Shown here: positions 33,845-42,489 of the stretch, piece after piece
Numbering within the stretch: the stretch's first letter is position 1
Layout of the letters: the number at the start of each line of letters is the position of its first letter
Position numbers and translations under genes: made by a program
Notes under the pieces: generated by a model
What the model was told of the DNA's origin: nothing
The model's database searches: none
Seen by the model: the letters and a program-made list of their open reading frames with translations, nothing else
Source of the DNA: Planctomycetota bacterium
Lineage (GTDB): Bacteria > Planctomycetota > UBA1135 > UBA2386
DNA length: 45,904 nucleotides
Assembly: GCA_014192625.1 (NCBI GenBank)
Contig: BJHM01000005.1
Location: forward strand, 68,894 to 114,797
Reading direction: 5' to 3'

Positions 33845-35245
33845 TCAGAAATGAAAGTCACTGGCCTCGATGAGGCCAGTGCCTATTCGGCTCCAACGAT
33901 TTCGCAGTTCGAGCAGATAGATGCCTATGCACCAGGTCATGCCGCCCATCGGTAATTGCCAGAGCAGAGCATGACCGCCTTCAATCGCAGTGGCCAGCAG
34001 GGTCACTGCGCCGGTTGCGAAAGCCAGCATGAGCGGTCCCCTGAGCCACAATAGCGGCCGCAATTCGGCGCGATCAAGTTGTAGAAGAGAGGCCGTGAGG
34101 AAGCAGATTTGTGCGAGCGCTGTCGCCAGTGCCGCGCCGGTGCTCCCAAAGGTTTTCGTGAGAGTCAGCAATCCGATCGTGTGGACCATGGCCGGTAGCC
34201 AGAGTGCCCTTCGGTAGGCCTCGTCGCGGCCGGTGGCGAGCAACGCCTGGTGAACTTGCCAGGCGATGTGCTGGGCCGTGATGGCGACGAGCAGCCAGCG
34301 CGTCGCGTCGGCTGCATTTGCGAACTCACTGCCAAACAATGCGCACAGCTGATCGGCGGCAATCCATCCGCCAGCCAGCAACGGCAGCATTACGAGTGTT
34401 GTGGCGCGCATCGCCACGCGCGTTGCACGCGCCGATCTGCCGCGTGTGGCCGCGTGTATTTGATGCGCGAAAAAGAGCCGCGTGAGTTGCACGGTGGGCA
34501 TGCCAGCAGCTCCGGCAATGCGGGAGCCGATCGTGTAGAGGCCCGCTACAGAGTCCCCGGCTAACAACCCAACGATGCAAACGTCGGCTGCTACCGGCAA
34601 CTCGCTAAATACCTGTGCCGGTGCGAGCCGCCGACTTTTGCGCAGCAGTTCGCGGGCTTTAGGCGCGGTGCCATGTGCTGGCATTTTGCGGATTGTAAAG
34701 GCAGAACCGAGTGCATAGAGAACGCGACAACCAAGCTGAATGCCAGCAAGCATCACCGGCTCGCAGCCGCCAGCTTGTAGCCAGATCAACACCGTAAGCA
34801 GGAACAACAACGCCGCGCTCGTTTCGATGACAACTTCGGATCGGGTGCGAGCCGCAACGTCACCGATTTGCTTCAGGTCGAAGGCGTTTGGGATGCACGC
34901 AGTCGCAGACACGATCCAGAACCACGGTGTGTCGCTCGCCGCGAAGGCGAGCGCGATGGCGATCGTCCACAAATAGCAGCAGCGGAGCAGCCGGGCCTTT
35001 ACCGCAGATCTCAGCCATAGCCCTGCGCTGTTCTTGCTTTGCGCGAGGCCCCGTGCGACTTCGTTGCGCAGTCCGGCTGAGGCAAGCACGGAGAGCAAGC
35101 CGGCGAGGGCAAGCCCTTGCGCGGTCTTGCCAGTAAACTCTGCACCCAGCGATCGGGTGATCATCAGCAAGGCGATTAGCTGTGCGGCCCGCTGTGCGAA
35201 TAGTCCAAGGCCCAGCGTGGTGAGGGTGCGGTGGACGGAAGTCAT
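33845..35245 (-). CDS. Wzx-like polysaccharide flippase (MATE/MOP superfamily)
   Basis: ATG 35245 begins MTSVHRTLTTLGLGLFAQRA and gives 466 residues; the upstream extension is not membrane-like. About 12-14 hydrophobic helices are visible. The N-terminal region LGLGLFAQRAAQLIALLMIT, followed by RSLGAEFTGKTAQGLALAGL, is typical of polysaccharide biosynthesis/flippase proteins (PST family). It should move lipid-linked sugar repeats across the inner membrane. The substrate is unknown. The capsule-synthesis-like gene lies 193 bp upstream on the same strand. The last codons contain a terminator-like hairpin. Confidence 0.85.
   Translation of the reverse strand: MTSVHRTLTTLGLGLFAQRAAQLIALLMITRSLGAEFTGKTAQGLALAGLLSVLASAGLRNEVARGLAQSKNSAGLWLRSAVKARLLRCCYLWTIAIALAFAASDTPWFWIVSATACIPNAFDLKQIGDVAARTRSEVVIETSAALLFLLTVLIWLQAGGCEPVMLAGIQLGCRVLYALGSAFTIRKMPAHGTAPKARELLRKSRRLAPAQVFSELPVAADVCIVGLLAGDSVAGLYTIGSRIAGAAGMPTVQLTRLFFAHQIHAATRGRSARATRVAMRATTLVMLPLLAGGWIAADQLCALFGSEFANAADATRWLLVAITAQHIAWQVHQALLATGRDEAYRRALWLPAMVHTIGLLTLTKTFGSTGAALATALAQICFLTASLLQLDRAELRPLLWLRGPLMLAFATGAVTLLATAIEGGHALLWQLPMGGMTWCIGIYLLELRNRWSRIGTGLIEASDFHF
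33859..33881. terminator. Perfect 10-bp hairpin, likely bidirectional terminator
   Basis: CACTGGCCTC (33859-33868) and GAGGCCAGTG (33872-33881) pair perfectly around GAT. On the minus strand it is followed by ACTTTCATTTCT, fairly T-rich, so it may end the flippase transcript although it lies inside that gene's last codons. On the plus strand it sits 33 bp after the XRE gene stop and could end that transcript as well. Confidence 0.55.
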
Positions 35246-35438
35246 CAGCGGTGCTTTCCGTCGAGGACCATTGGTCGCAGTCGTTCTGCGGCACCTAGCA
35301 ATCGCCGTGGCGTTGAGTTTATCGCGTGCGCACAAAGTCGATTTTTCAATGCGACTCCGTGTGTGCGCTGCCGCGTCCGATCATTGGTGAGCACAAAAGT
35401 GCTCATCAGAGTGCGCGGTTTTCTTGTGGTGCCACACA

Positions 35439-36803
35439 TCACGGCGTGACCTCTGCGGCCAGAGGCCATGCGGGGCCCGGTCGGTAACGCAGTCGGGCGC
35501 GATTTACATTTTGTTCGCCGAGGCTGCTTTCCAGTGCGAGCACGAGTCCAGAGATGCCGTTGTGATCGGGTTGCTCGGGGGAGCACCAAACGTGGCCATT
35601 GCGGAGCAGCCATGTAAGGCAGCGTTGCCGCAGCGTGGGCTGGTTGTTTTGTAGTGCGGCCGCGAGATCGCTGGCGAGCGATTCCAGCCGGCCGTGCGTG
35701 GCGATACCCGGAATGCCGAACACGGCTACGCCAAGGTGCACGACCGGAGTGCCTGCGAGCAGTCCGGTGCAGGCAGTGGGATCGTTGATGGTGACGATTG
35801 CTGCCGCCGTCGCTGCAGCAACATGCCGAGCCTCGGTGCATTCGATGCGGATACCGACCATGCGCCGCAACTGCGCCATTTCACTCCTGCGAAGTCCGCC
35901 TTGCGGCAGCACGGCCACCACACTGCGCAGCGGCGGAGTAGTTTGTACTGCTTCGAGGACGGCACCAACCAGGGCCACGTTGCCCGGTGCTGTTTTGCAA
36001 TCGATGCGCAGTCGATCGTCGTCGTCGCGTTGCAGTAGGACGGCGACGAACGGATCGGCCGGCAGGTTGGAGTTGCGGTTTTGTGCGGGTGCTGGCTGCT
36101 GTGCTCGTTGCCATGCGGTGAAGGCCGCGAGAACGCTTTGACCATTGCCTGCGAACAGCCCGGCAACTGCATCGCGCAGTCGATTGCGAAAGGTTGGCGG
36201 TTGCACCATGCGGCGGGCTAGTGCCGCTGGCTGGTTGTGGCCGAGCACCGCGGTGAGTGCGGCATCGAGGAACGGTTCGTCGATTGCCACTGCGCGGTAC
36301 TGGTGAGCACTGCGGAGCGCTGCCAATGAGTTGCCGTCTAGGCCTTCGTTGTCGAGAAATAGCGTATGCGGCAGTAGGCCTGCGCCGGTCCAGACGGCCT
36401 TGACCAAGGCCTGTCGCGCGAGGTAGTGAACCAGTTGATTCGAGCCGCTACGGATTTGGTGTAGAAGGATGAGGCTGGGCCGTTCTTCGAGCAGAAACCG
36501 ATTGATCCCAGGGATCAGTTGGGCAAGTCGGGCCTCTGCAGAGGCTAGCCGGCGGCCGGTCGGTGATTGGTTGCCGCGCAGGCAGTCATCCTCGGCGTAG
36601 GCGCGCAGCGGGGCATCCGAATGGACGGCGGTTTCGCGCCGGACCAATACCACTGGCAGTCCTTGCGCGGCCCAGAACGTGGCCGTGATCGAGTCCAGAC
36701 AAAGCATGGTTACGCGGTGACCACGAGCGCGCAGTTCGCGCGTAGTTCGTTCGAGCAGTTGGAAGTGCTCAATGCCTGGTGCGGAAACGGCGATATGTCC
36801 CAT
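35439..36803 (-). CDS. Capsule polysaccharide synthesis/export-like glycosyltransferase (KpsS/KpsC type)
   Basis: The 454-residue protein resembles the Capsule_synth family. The N-terminus (HIAVSAPGIEHFQLLERTTR, then GHRVTMLCLD) reads as a GT-B N-domain. The C-terminal part has TINDPTACTGLLAGTPVVHL followed by GVAVFGIPGIATHGRL, matching the family's NSTxxLEALLxGKPVVxLG...YxxPG pattern. KpsS/KpsC add the Kdo linker to phosphatidylglycerol in group 2 capsules; whether this protein does so is inference. Together with the flippase it suggests a surface-glycan locus, although the kps export genes are not in the window. Confidence 0.72.
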   Translation of the reverse strand: MGHIAVSAPGIEHFQLLERTTRELRARGHRVTMLCLDSITATFWAAQGLPVVLVRRETAVHSDAPLRAYAEDDCLRGNQSPTGRRLASAEARLAQLIPGINRFLLEERPSLILLHQIRSGSNQLVHYLARQALVKAVWTGAGLLPHTLFLDNEGLDGNSLAALRSAHQYRAVAIDEPFLDAALTAVLGHNQPAALARRMVQPPTFRNRLRDAVAGLFAGNGQSVLAAFTAWQRAQQPAPAQNRNSNLPADPFVAVLLQRDDDDRLRIDCKTAPGNVALVGAVLEAVQTTPPLRSVVAVLPQGGLRRSEMAQLRRMVGIRIECTEARHVAAATAAAIVTINDPTACTGLLAGTPVVHLGVAVFGIPGIATHGRLESLASDLAAALQNNQPTLRQRCLTWLLRNGHVWCSPEQPDHNGISGLVLALESSLGEQNVNRARLRYRPGPAWPLAAEVTP

Positions 36804-37407
36804 GCCTTCGGACGTATCTCATCGGCGTCCGGCAGCATCGCGCTTGAAGAGGAATCGCTGCGTTAGCTATGGCGCTTCGAGCGTGCAGTGGCAAATTGGC
36901 TTGCGAGCGGATCGCCCCTCTGCGCAACACATTGCCAAGCAAGGTGAGGGCGCATGCAAGGGGAGCCGCGCGGCCTGCATAGGTTGGCTGCGGTTGCTTG
37001 CCACCCAAGGCCGTGCATTCAAGTCGCCATTCCCGCTATTTGGCTGCCCCCATCGATTCAGCGCATCGGCGAGCGAACGCGCATCCGGCGGTTGGCAGTG
37101 GCCGGCAGTGCGCGCATCGGCGAGCGAACACGCATCCGGCGGTTGGCAGTGGCCGGCAGTGCGCGCATCGGCGAGCGAACGCGCATCCGGCAGTTGGCAG
37201 TGGCCGGCAGTGCGCGTGTCGGCGAGCGAACGCGCATCCGGCGGTTGGCAGTGGCCGGCAGTGCGCGCATCGGCGAGCGAACGCGCATCCGGCAGTTGGC
37301 AGTGGCCGGCAGTGCCCGGCAGTGCGCGTGTCCTTGTGCGGGCCGTGTCCTGTCCTGCCAGCTGAGATCGCTTGCGCCGGCCTGTCGCCAGCGCAAGCGC
37401 GCGGCGA
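36804..37407. other. Intergenic region with a 51-bp tandem array
   Basis: The 604-bp gap lies between the end of rplY and the start of the capsule-like gene, both on the minus strand, so it should hold the capsule promoter and any rplY terminator. The right half is the 51-bp array described separately. The left half shows no clear gene. Long open frames cross it in at least five reading frames because the repeat length is a multiple of three and the DNA is GC-rich, so openness is no proof of coding. Confidence 0.6.
37061..37319. repeat. 51-bp tandem repeat, 5 copies
   Basis: The unit ATCGGCGAGCGAACGCGCAT...GGCCGGCAGTGCGCGC starts at 37065, 37116, 37167, 37218 and 37269. Variants include CGGCGG/CGGCAG and GCATCGG/GTGTCGG. 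51 bp is 17 codons; one plus frame would read RIGERTRIRRLAVAGSA five times. Copies differ by single bases scattered without codon-position bias that I can see. It ends about 90 bp past the rplY stop on the minus strand. Confidence 0.95.
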
Positions 37408-38076
37408 CTACTTCTTGCCGCCGTCCTTCTTGCCAGCTTCCTTCGCCGGAGCGGCGGCAGCGGGCGTGGCACCTGCAGCAGGTGCGGCACCTTCGGCCGG
37501 CGCGGCTTCCACGACTGGCGCAGCAGCTTGCACGACCAGTCTGGCGACGTGACAGACCACGAGGTCTGTTGCGACCGAGAGCGTGACACCCTCCGGCAGC
37601 GGGACGTCCTTGGCGGTCATCAGCTCTTCGAGGTCGAGGTGGCCGATTGCCAGCGGGAGATCCTCTGGGATCGCGGTCGGCAAGCAGCGAATCATGATCT
37701 TGCCGTGATCCTTGATGAGCACGCCGCCCTTGGCGAGGCCCTTGGGGTGGCCGGTGAAGTTGATCTCAACTTCGACTTCGATGGGCTTCGTCAGATCAAT
37801 GCGCTTGAAGTCCGCGTGCGTGAGGCGGTCGTTCAGCTTGTTGACCTGGATTTCTTGCAGGTAAGCCGACTGCGGCACGCCACCGATCTCCAGTTGGTAG
37901 ACGCGATGGTGGTGCTTCATGTGCTGGTCCAGCTCCCACTCGGAGATCTTGATGGACTCGGCATCCTTGCCATCGCCGTATACGACGGCGGGCATCCAGC
38001 CTTGCTCACGCATTTCGCGGAGTTGGTTGCGTCCGAGTGCTGAGCGGGATTCTGCCTTTAAACGTGCGACTTGCAT
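37408..38076 (-). CDS. rplY: 50S ribosomal protein L25, long (CTC) form
   Basis: This 222-residue protein binds 5S rRNA and is related to the general stress protein CTC. The N-terminal L25 domain spans about 1-90 (RLKAESRSALGRNQLREMRE, then QGWMPAVVYG and HADFKRIDLTKPIEVEVEI). The C-terminal TL5-type beta domain spans about 95-185. An Ala/Pro-rich, lysine-ended tail follows (AAPAEGAAPAAGATPA...KKDGGKK). The gene lies 70 bp behind prs in the classic glmU-prs-rplY order. The pth gene that often follows is replaced here by a repeat array. Confidence 0.94.
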   Translation of the reverse strand: MQVARLKAESRSALGRNQLREMREQGWMPAVVYGDGKDAESIKISEWELDQHMKHHHRVYQLEIGGVPQSAYLQEIQVNKLNDRLTHADFKRIDLTKPIEVEVEINFTGHPKGLAKGGVLIKDHGKIMIRCLPTAIPEDLPLAIGHLDLEELMTAKDVPLPEGVTLSVATDLVVCHVARLVVQAAAPVVEAAPAEGAAPAAGATPAAAAPAKEAGKKDGGKK

Positions 38077-38146
38077 GAGCTACCTTGATTGATGATTCGG
38101 TCTTGGATGCGCGATTGGGAATGCGATTACTTTTGCGAGGCAAAGC

Positions 38147-39094
38147 CTAGTTTTCGAACAGCCTGCTGACACTCTCACTGCGGTGGATGCGGTCGATTGC
38201 GCGTGCGAGCAGTTGTGCGATCGAAACGACTTCGAGCTTGTCGATTTTGGCCGCAGGCATCGGAATGGTGTCGGCGAACAGGATTTTTTCGACGTCGGCG
38301 CTGTTCAGCTTTTCGACGGCCTTGCCGGAGAGCACCGCATGCGTGGCGACGATGAAGACTTTGTTGGCGCCCTTCTGCTTTACGATGCGCGCTGCGTCGA
38401 CAATCGAGCCGCCCGTGCTGACCATGTCATCGACCAGCACCACGTCGCGGTCCTTGACCTCGCCGATCACGTGTTCGATCTGGGTGACCTCGCCGCTGAT
38501 ACGGCGCTTGTCGATGATTGCCAAGTCGCAGTTGAGATCCTTGGCGTAGGCGCGGGCGAGTTTGACACCACCGACGTCAGGCGAGACCACGATCGGCGAG
38601 CTGGCACCGAGCTGGCGCACTCGTTCGATCATCACTTGCCGCGCATAGAGATGGTCGACGGGGATGTCGAAGAACCCTTGGATCTGTGCCGCGTGCAGGT
38701 CGATGGCGACGACGCGGTTGTAGCCCGCAGCCACCAGCAGATTGGCGACCAGCTTGGCGTTGATCGGCACGCGCCCTTCGTCTTTGCGATCCTTGCGCGC
38801 GTAGCCGTAGTAGGGGATCACCGCGGTGATGCGGTCCGCGCTGGCGCGGCGAAGGCAGTCCGCGTACGACAGCAACTCAAATAGGTTTTCGTGCACCGGC
38901 GGGCAGGTTGGCTGCACGACGAATACGTCGGCGCCACGCACATCGCATTCGATCTTGAGATTGATCTCGCCGTCGGGGAATCGCTGTAGCGATGCCGCAC
39001 CCAATGGTTGCCCCATGTGCGCGCAGATGTCGTGCGCCAGCTTTGGATGGGCAGTGCCAGTGAAAACCCGGAGGCGTTCGCCGCGCGAGATCAT
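38147..39094 (-). CDS. prs: Ribose-phosphate pyrophosphokinase (PRPP synthetase)
   Basis: ATG 39094 gives 315 residues, the standard length, and overlaps the glmU stop by 4 bp. The enzyme makes PRPP from ribose-5-phosphate and ATP for nucleotides, His, Trp and NAD. Seen motifs: RFPDGEINLKI, the ATP loop IPYYGYARKDRKDEGR, the PRPP synthase signature DLHAAQIQGFFDIPVDHL, and the ribose-phosphate loop VLVDDMVSTGGSI. The C-terminus FADTIPM...KLEVVSIAQLLARAIDRIH is complete. Confidence 0.97.
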   Translation of the reverse strand: MISRGERLRVFTGTAHPKLAHDICAHMGQPLGAASLQRFPDGEINLKIECDVRGADVFVVQPTCPPVHENLFELLSYADCLRRASADRITAVIPYYGYARKDRKDEGRVPINAKLVANLLVAAGYNRVVAIDLHAAQIQGFFDIPVDHLYARQVMIERVRQLGASSPIVVSPDVGGVKLARAYAKDLNCDLAIIDKRRISGEVTQIEHVIGEVKDRDVVLVDDMVSTGGSIVDAARIVKQKGANKVFIVATHAVLSGKAVEKLNSADVEKILFADTIPMPAAKIDKLEVVSIAQLLARAIDRIHRSESVSRLFEN

Positions 39095-40374
39095 GAGTGC
39101 TCCTTGATCGAGCGAAGATCGCGGGTCTTTTTGAGCCGTGCCGGCACGCCGACCCAAACTTCGCGGTCGCCGATGAGGGTGTTGGGTTTCACCACCGCGC
39201 CCGCGCCGGTCATGGAGTCCGCACCAAGCTGACTAGGGGCAACGATCACCGTGCCGCTGCCGATGAACACGCGGTCGCCGATGCGTGTCTCGTGCTTGTT
39301 TACGCCGTCGTAGTTGGCGGTGATCGTGCCGGCGCCGATGTTGGCGTTCTTGCCGATCACGGTGTCGCCTAGGTAGGTCAAGTGCTTGGCCTTCGAGCCC
39401 GCGCCGACCAGTGTCTTCTTGGCTTCGACGAAGTTGCCGATCTCAGCGCCGTCCTCAAGCACGGTGCCAGCGCGCAGGTGCGCGAACGGGCCGACCTCAC
39501 AGTGCTTGCCAATCGTGCAGCCCACACCGATCACAGTGCACGGCAAGATGCGCGTGTCCGCGCCGATCTTCACACCGTGGTCGATGAACGTGGTCGAAGG
39601 GTCTGTTATTATTACGCCGTTATGCAGGTGCTCCATCAAGATGCGCTCTTGCATCACTAGCCGTGCCACCGCGAGGTCTGCCAGTGAGTTGACGCCGAGG
39701 ATCTCGTCGTCGGCCTCGGCTTCAATCGTTGCAACGTCGCGACCCTCGGCCACGAACTGCGCGATCACGTCGGTCAGGTAGTACTCGCCCTGCGCGTTGT
39801 TGGGCTTCAGGGTTTGCAGCGCTGGGCCCAGCGCTCTGGCATCGAAGCAGTAGAAGCCGGCGTTAATCTCATCGATCAACAGCTGGTCTTTAGAACAATC
39901 CTTCGCCTCGCGGATGCCAAGCAAGCGGCCCGCTTCATCACGCAGAATGCGGCCAAGGCCATCCGTATCACTGGGGTAGGCAGTCAGCATGGCGCAGGGC
40001 GCAGTGCCGCGGGCGAGGCGCAGTGCCGACAGCGTCGCAGTCGTCATCAGCGGGCAATCGCCGTAAATGACGAGTACATCACCGTCGAAGTCGCCGAGCG
40101 CGTGCATTGCGGCCTTTACCGCGTGCCCCGTGCCCATTGGTTTGCCCTGGTCCACAAACGTCACCGACGTGCGATTGGCGAGCGCCCGCTGCACCTTGTC
40201 CGCTTGGTGATGGACCAAAACGATCGTGCGGTCGGGCAGCAGCGCGTCCGTTACGTCGAGTGCCGAACCCGCGAGCGTGCGGCCGCACAAGGGGAGCAAC
40301 ACTTTGGGGATGCTCACCTTGGTCCGTTTGCCCAAGCCTGCGGCTAGGCATACGACGGCCAGTGATCGGGGCAT
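39091..40374 (-). CDS. glmU: Bifunctional GlmU: GlcN-1-P acetyltransferase / GlcNAc-1-P uridylyltransferase
   Basis: ATG 40374 starts at SLAVVCLAAGLGKRTKVSIPKVLLP, the nucleotidyltransferase signature (usually LAAGxGTRMxS; here GKRTK), in a 427-residue protein, slightly short of the usual 450-460. MGTGHAVKAA and the YGDCPLM metal/UTP motif are present. The C-terminal left-handed beta-helix contains HLRAGTVLEDGAEIGNFVEAKK and NIGAGTITANYDG (acetyl-CoA/GlcN-1-P site). It supplies UDP-GlcNAc for peptidoglycan and LPS. It leads the glmU-prs-rplY operon. Confidence 0.95.
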   Translation of the reverse strand: MPRSLAVVCLAAGLGKRTKVSIPKVLLPLCGRTLAGSALDVTDALLPDRTIVLVHHQADKVQRALANRTSVTFVDQGKPMGTGHAVKAAMHALGDFDGDVLVIYGDCPLMTTATLSALRLARGTAPCAMLTAYPSDTDGLGRILRDEAGRLLGIREAKDCSKDQLLIDEINAGFYCFDARALGPALQTLKPNNAQGEYYLTDVIAQFVAEGRDVATIEAEADDEILGVNSLADLAVARLVMQERILMEHLHNGVIITDPSTTFIDHGVKIGADTRILPCTVIGVGCTIGKHCEVGPFAHLRAGTVLEDGAEIGNFVEAKKTLVGAGSKAKHLTYLGDTVIGKNANIGAGTITANYDGVNKHETRIGDRVFIGSGTVIVAPSQLGADSMTGAGAVVKPNTLIGDREVWVGVPARLKKTRDLRSIKEHS

Positions 40375-40805
40375 GGAAGGGGCGGGGGAGGAAAGACTTC
40401 TCGTTATCGGGGCGGAGATTGTGCGGAACCCTCCACATTCGGTCAAGGGTCCCTTGGGGCTATGGGACCTGGTCGCAGCAAACGTCGCAGGTTTTTGCCA
40501 TCTCGGCGGCATCGAAGCGAGGCCCGGATTTGGTCCCAATGCGCCGGCCAAAACGAACGGTTGGCGGCGATTTTCCGAGACTCCTGTGCGGCCTATTCGC
40601 CAGCGCTGGCGGCCTTCACCAGCAAGTCTTTTGGTCGCCTACTTCGCGTGGCGGCAACCAGATTGAAAGACCAGGTGCACCACCGCCTGCGCTACCTGGC
40701 GAAGTCACTTACGATAGCGGCGCGGCAGGTTTTTTACGCTTGTGTAGAGCACGGGCCCCCCATGCAGAGGGCCGTGCAACCAGCGGCAGACTGACCAGCG
40801 GCTGG
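40375..40805. other. Intergenic region with one hairpin
   Basis: Both flanking genes are on the minus strand, so it contains the end of the sugar dehydrogenase transcript and the glmU promoter. At 40749-40777 GCACGG(G)GCCC pairs with GGGCCGTGC around a 10-base loop, 29 bases beyond the dehydrogenase stop. No T-run follows on that strand. Open frames on the plus strand here lack any recognisable feature. Confidence 0.5.
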
Positions 40806-42419
40806 CTAGTTGCCGACTACCAAATCCATCGCATTGGTCAACCCAATGGATGCGCCGAGTAGCAGGCCCTGCAGTTTGATGGGCATTCCAACGAGCGAGT
40901 TGTCGTTGGGGACCGTGTAGTTCCAGACCGTTGCAATCGGATTGGACAAGAGCGGAAACTCAAGGATCTGCGGCGACGCAAGATCGATCAGGATTGTGAA
41001 GCCGTTGAACGGCAGCGTAGCCGCGCCAATAAAACCATAGACCGAGGCGAAGGACATGCCGGTGCCAAACAGGATCGCTTGCACGGATGCCGACGAGCCA
41101 ATGCGCGGCGCGCTCGCAACCAAGTTGGTGTTGAAGTTGCCGGCACCCGGGCGCGTGACGGCGGACGCGAGCGGGCCATTGATTGCGCGAATGCGCTTCA
41201 AGGTGCCGCCAGTGGTCGCATAGGTCGCCGGGTGTTGCAGAATGTAGAGTCCGCCATCCGGACCGACATCAAAGCTGACGAGCGCCGTGACGCCTTGTGC
41301 CCAGTTGGTCGCAGTTGGCTGACCCGGCACGGCCGGAAGCTGCGTCCAAGTGGAGCCAGTTTTCTGTACTGCGCGGATTTGGCCCGCGAAGTAGTCGCCA
41401 TAAAATGCCACGCCTTCATAGCTGGGGCCAAAGTCTGCCGAGCCGCCGTGATTGCGATAGCGCGGGCCACCGATCACTGAGAGCCAGCCCTGCGTTTGCG
41501 GGATGTCGACAATGGGACCAACCAGATTGCTCGGCTGTGTGCCGACGCACGTGGTGTATGCGAAGTTGCCTTCGCGCCACGGCCAGCCGTAGTTGACGAG
41601 CGTGGGGGCGCCGACCGTGTAATTGTACTCGTCGTATTCTTCGTGCGCGTTCTGGCCGACGTCGCCGATGTAGAGGTTGCTGGTCGAAGGATCGATCGTA
41701 AACCGAAACGGATTGCGCAGGCCGTTGCACAAAACCAGTTGGCTAAAATCTGTGGCGCTACTGAGCGGGTTGTTGGCCGGATTCAGTGTCGCGAATGACG
41801 GTGCGACCGAGCTTGGGGCGGGGCCGAGCGCGTTGACGTTGAGTCGCAGCACTACGCCGACTTGACTCGTCAACGTTTGTGCCGGGCAGCCCGAAGCATC
41901 GTCACCGCATGACTGGTACAGCATTCCGTCTGGGCCAAACCGCGTGGCGCCACCGTTGTGGTTGAACGCGTTGTCCGGAGTCGATGCGAGAACCACGCAC
42001 CGGCTCGCGGTAGCAAACGTCACGGCCGTGCTGGTCGCCACCGCGAGGGCGCCCGTGCAGGTAAACCGGTCGAGATGCATGAAGGCATCCCCCGAGCTTG
42101 AATACCAAACGTAGATGTAGCCGTTGGCGGCAAATTGCGGATGCGCAGCAATGCTAAGCAGCGCTCGCTCGCTACCGACTTCGACGTTGGCCACGGTGCC
42201 AATGGTTGCCGTCGATCCGTTGGCAAAGATCGTCACGCCGCCCGACCGATTGGCGATCAGGATGCGGCCGTCGGGCAAGAAGCAAAAGTCGTTTGGCGCG
42301 GTGAGACCGGTTGACACGATGGTGTCTACTAGGAAGCCGGTTGGGACACTCTGCGCAAGCGCGGTTGACACGAGCGCGAAACACGAAAGTGAGAGTAGAA
42401 ACTGGGTTTTAGACCGCAT
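40806..42419 (-). CDS. Secreted GSDH-type (glucose/sorbosone) dehydrogenase-like protein
   Basis: ATG 42419 begins a clear signal peptide (RSKTQFLLSLSCFALVSTAL, cut near AQS), giving 537 residues. A six-bladed propeller of the GSDH/PQQ sugar dehydrogenase family follows: APNDFCFLPDGRILIANRSG, SIAAHPQFAANGYIYVWYSS, NHNGGATRFGPDGMLYQSCG, LRNPFRFTIDPSTSNLYIGD, VGQNAHEEYDEYNY, and NYGWPWREGN. The C-terminal 120 residues (APRIGSSASVQ, then VPNDNSLVGMPIKLQGLLLG) are a separate module that recalls planctomycete secreted enzymes. It probably oxidises a sugar outside the cytoplasm; the cofactor is not proven from sequence. Confidence 0.85.
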   Translation of the reverse strand: MRSKTQFLLSLSCFALVSTALAQSVPTGFLVDTIVSTGLTAPNDFCFLPDGRILIANRSGGVTIFANGSTATIGTVANVEVGSERALLSIAAHPQFAANGYIYVWYSSSGDAFMHLDRFTCTGALAVATSTAVTFATASRCVVLASTPDNAFNHNGGATRFGPDGMLYQSCGDDASGCPAQTLTSQVGVVLRLNVNALGPAPSSVAPSFATLNPANNPLSSATDFSQLVLCNGLRNPFRFTIDPSTSNLYIGDVGQNAHEEYDEYNYTVGAPTLVNYGWPWREGNFAYTTCVGTQPSNLVGPIVDIPQTQGWLSVIGGPRYRNHGGSADFGPSYEGVAFYGDYFAGQIRAVQKTGSTWTQLPAVPGQPTATNWAQGVTALVSFDVGPDGGLYILQHPATYATTGGTLKRIRAINGPLASAVTRPGAGNFNTNLVASAPRIGSSASVQAILFGTGMSFASVYGFIGAATLPFNGFTILIDLASPQILEFPLLSNPIATVWNYTVPNDNSLVGMPIKLQGLLLGASIGLTNAMDLVVGN

Positions 42420-42489
42420 GGGATATCTGCGAAAAAGGGCGACTGTGTACCGCGGTTTGGCGGTGTGGGGCATCTCTGCGGCCAACAGT

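Noticed and set aside
37061-37319. A repeat-protein gene on the plus strand (17-residue units)
   Set aside because: At least five of six frames stay open because the unit is 51 bp and GC-rich. There is no start context, signal or homologous domain, so coding is not supported.
40749-40777. Intrinsic terminator of the sugar dehydrogenase gene
   Set aside because: The hairpin is good, but no T-run follows on the minus strand, so it is recorded only as a hairpin in the intergenic entry.
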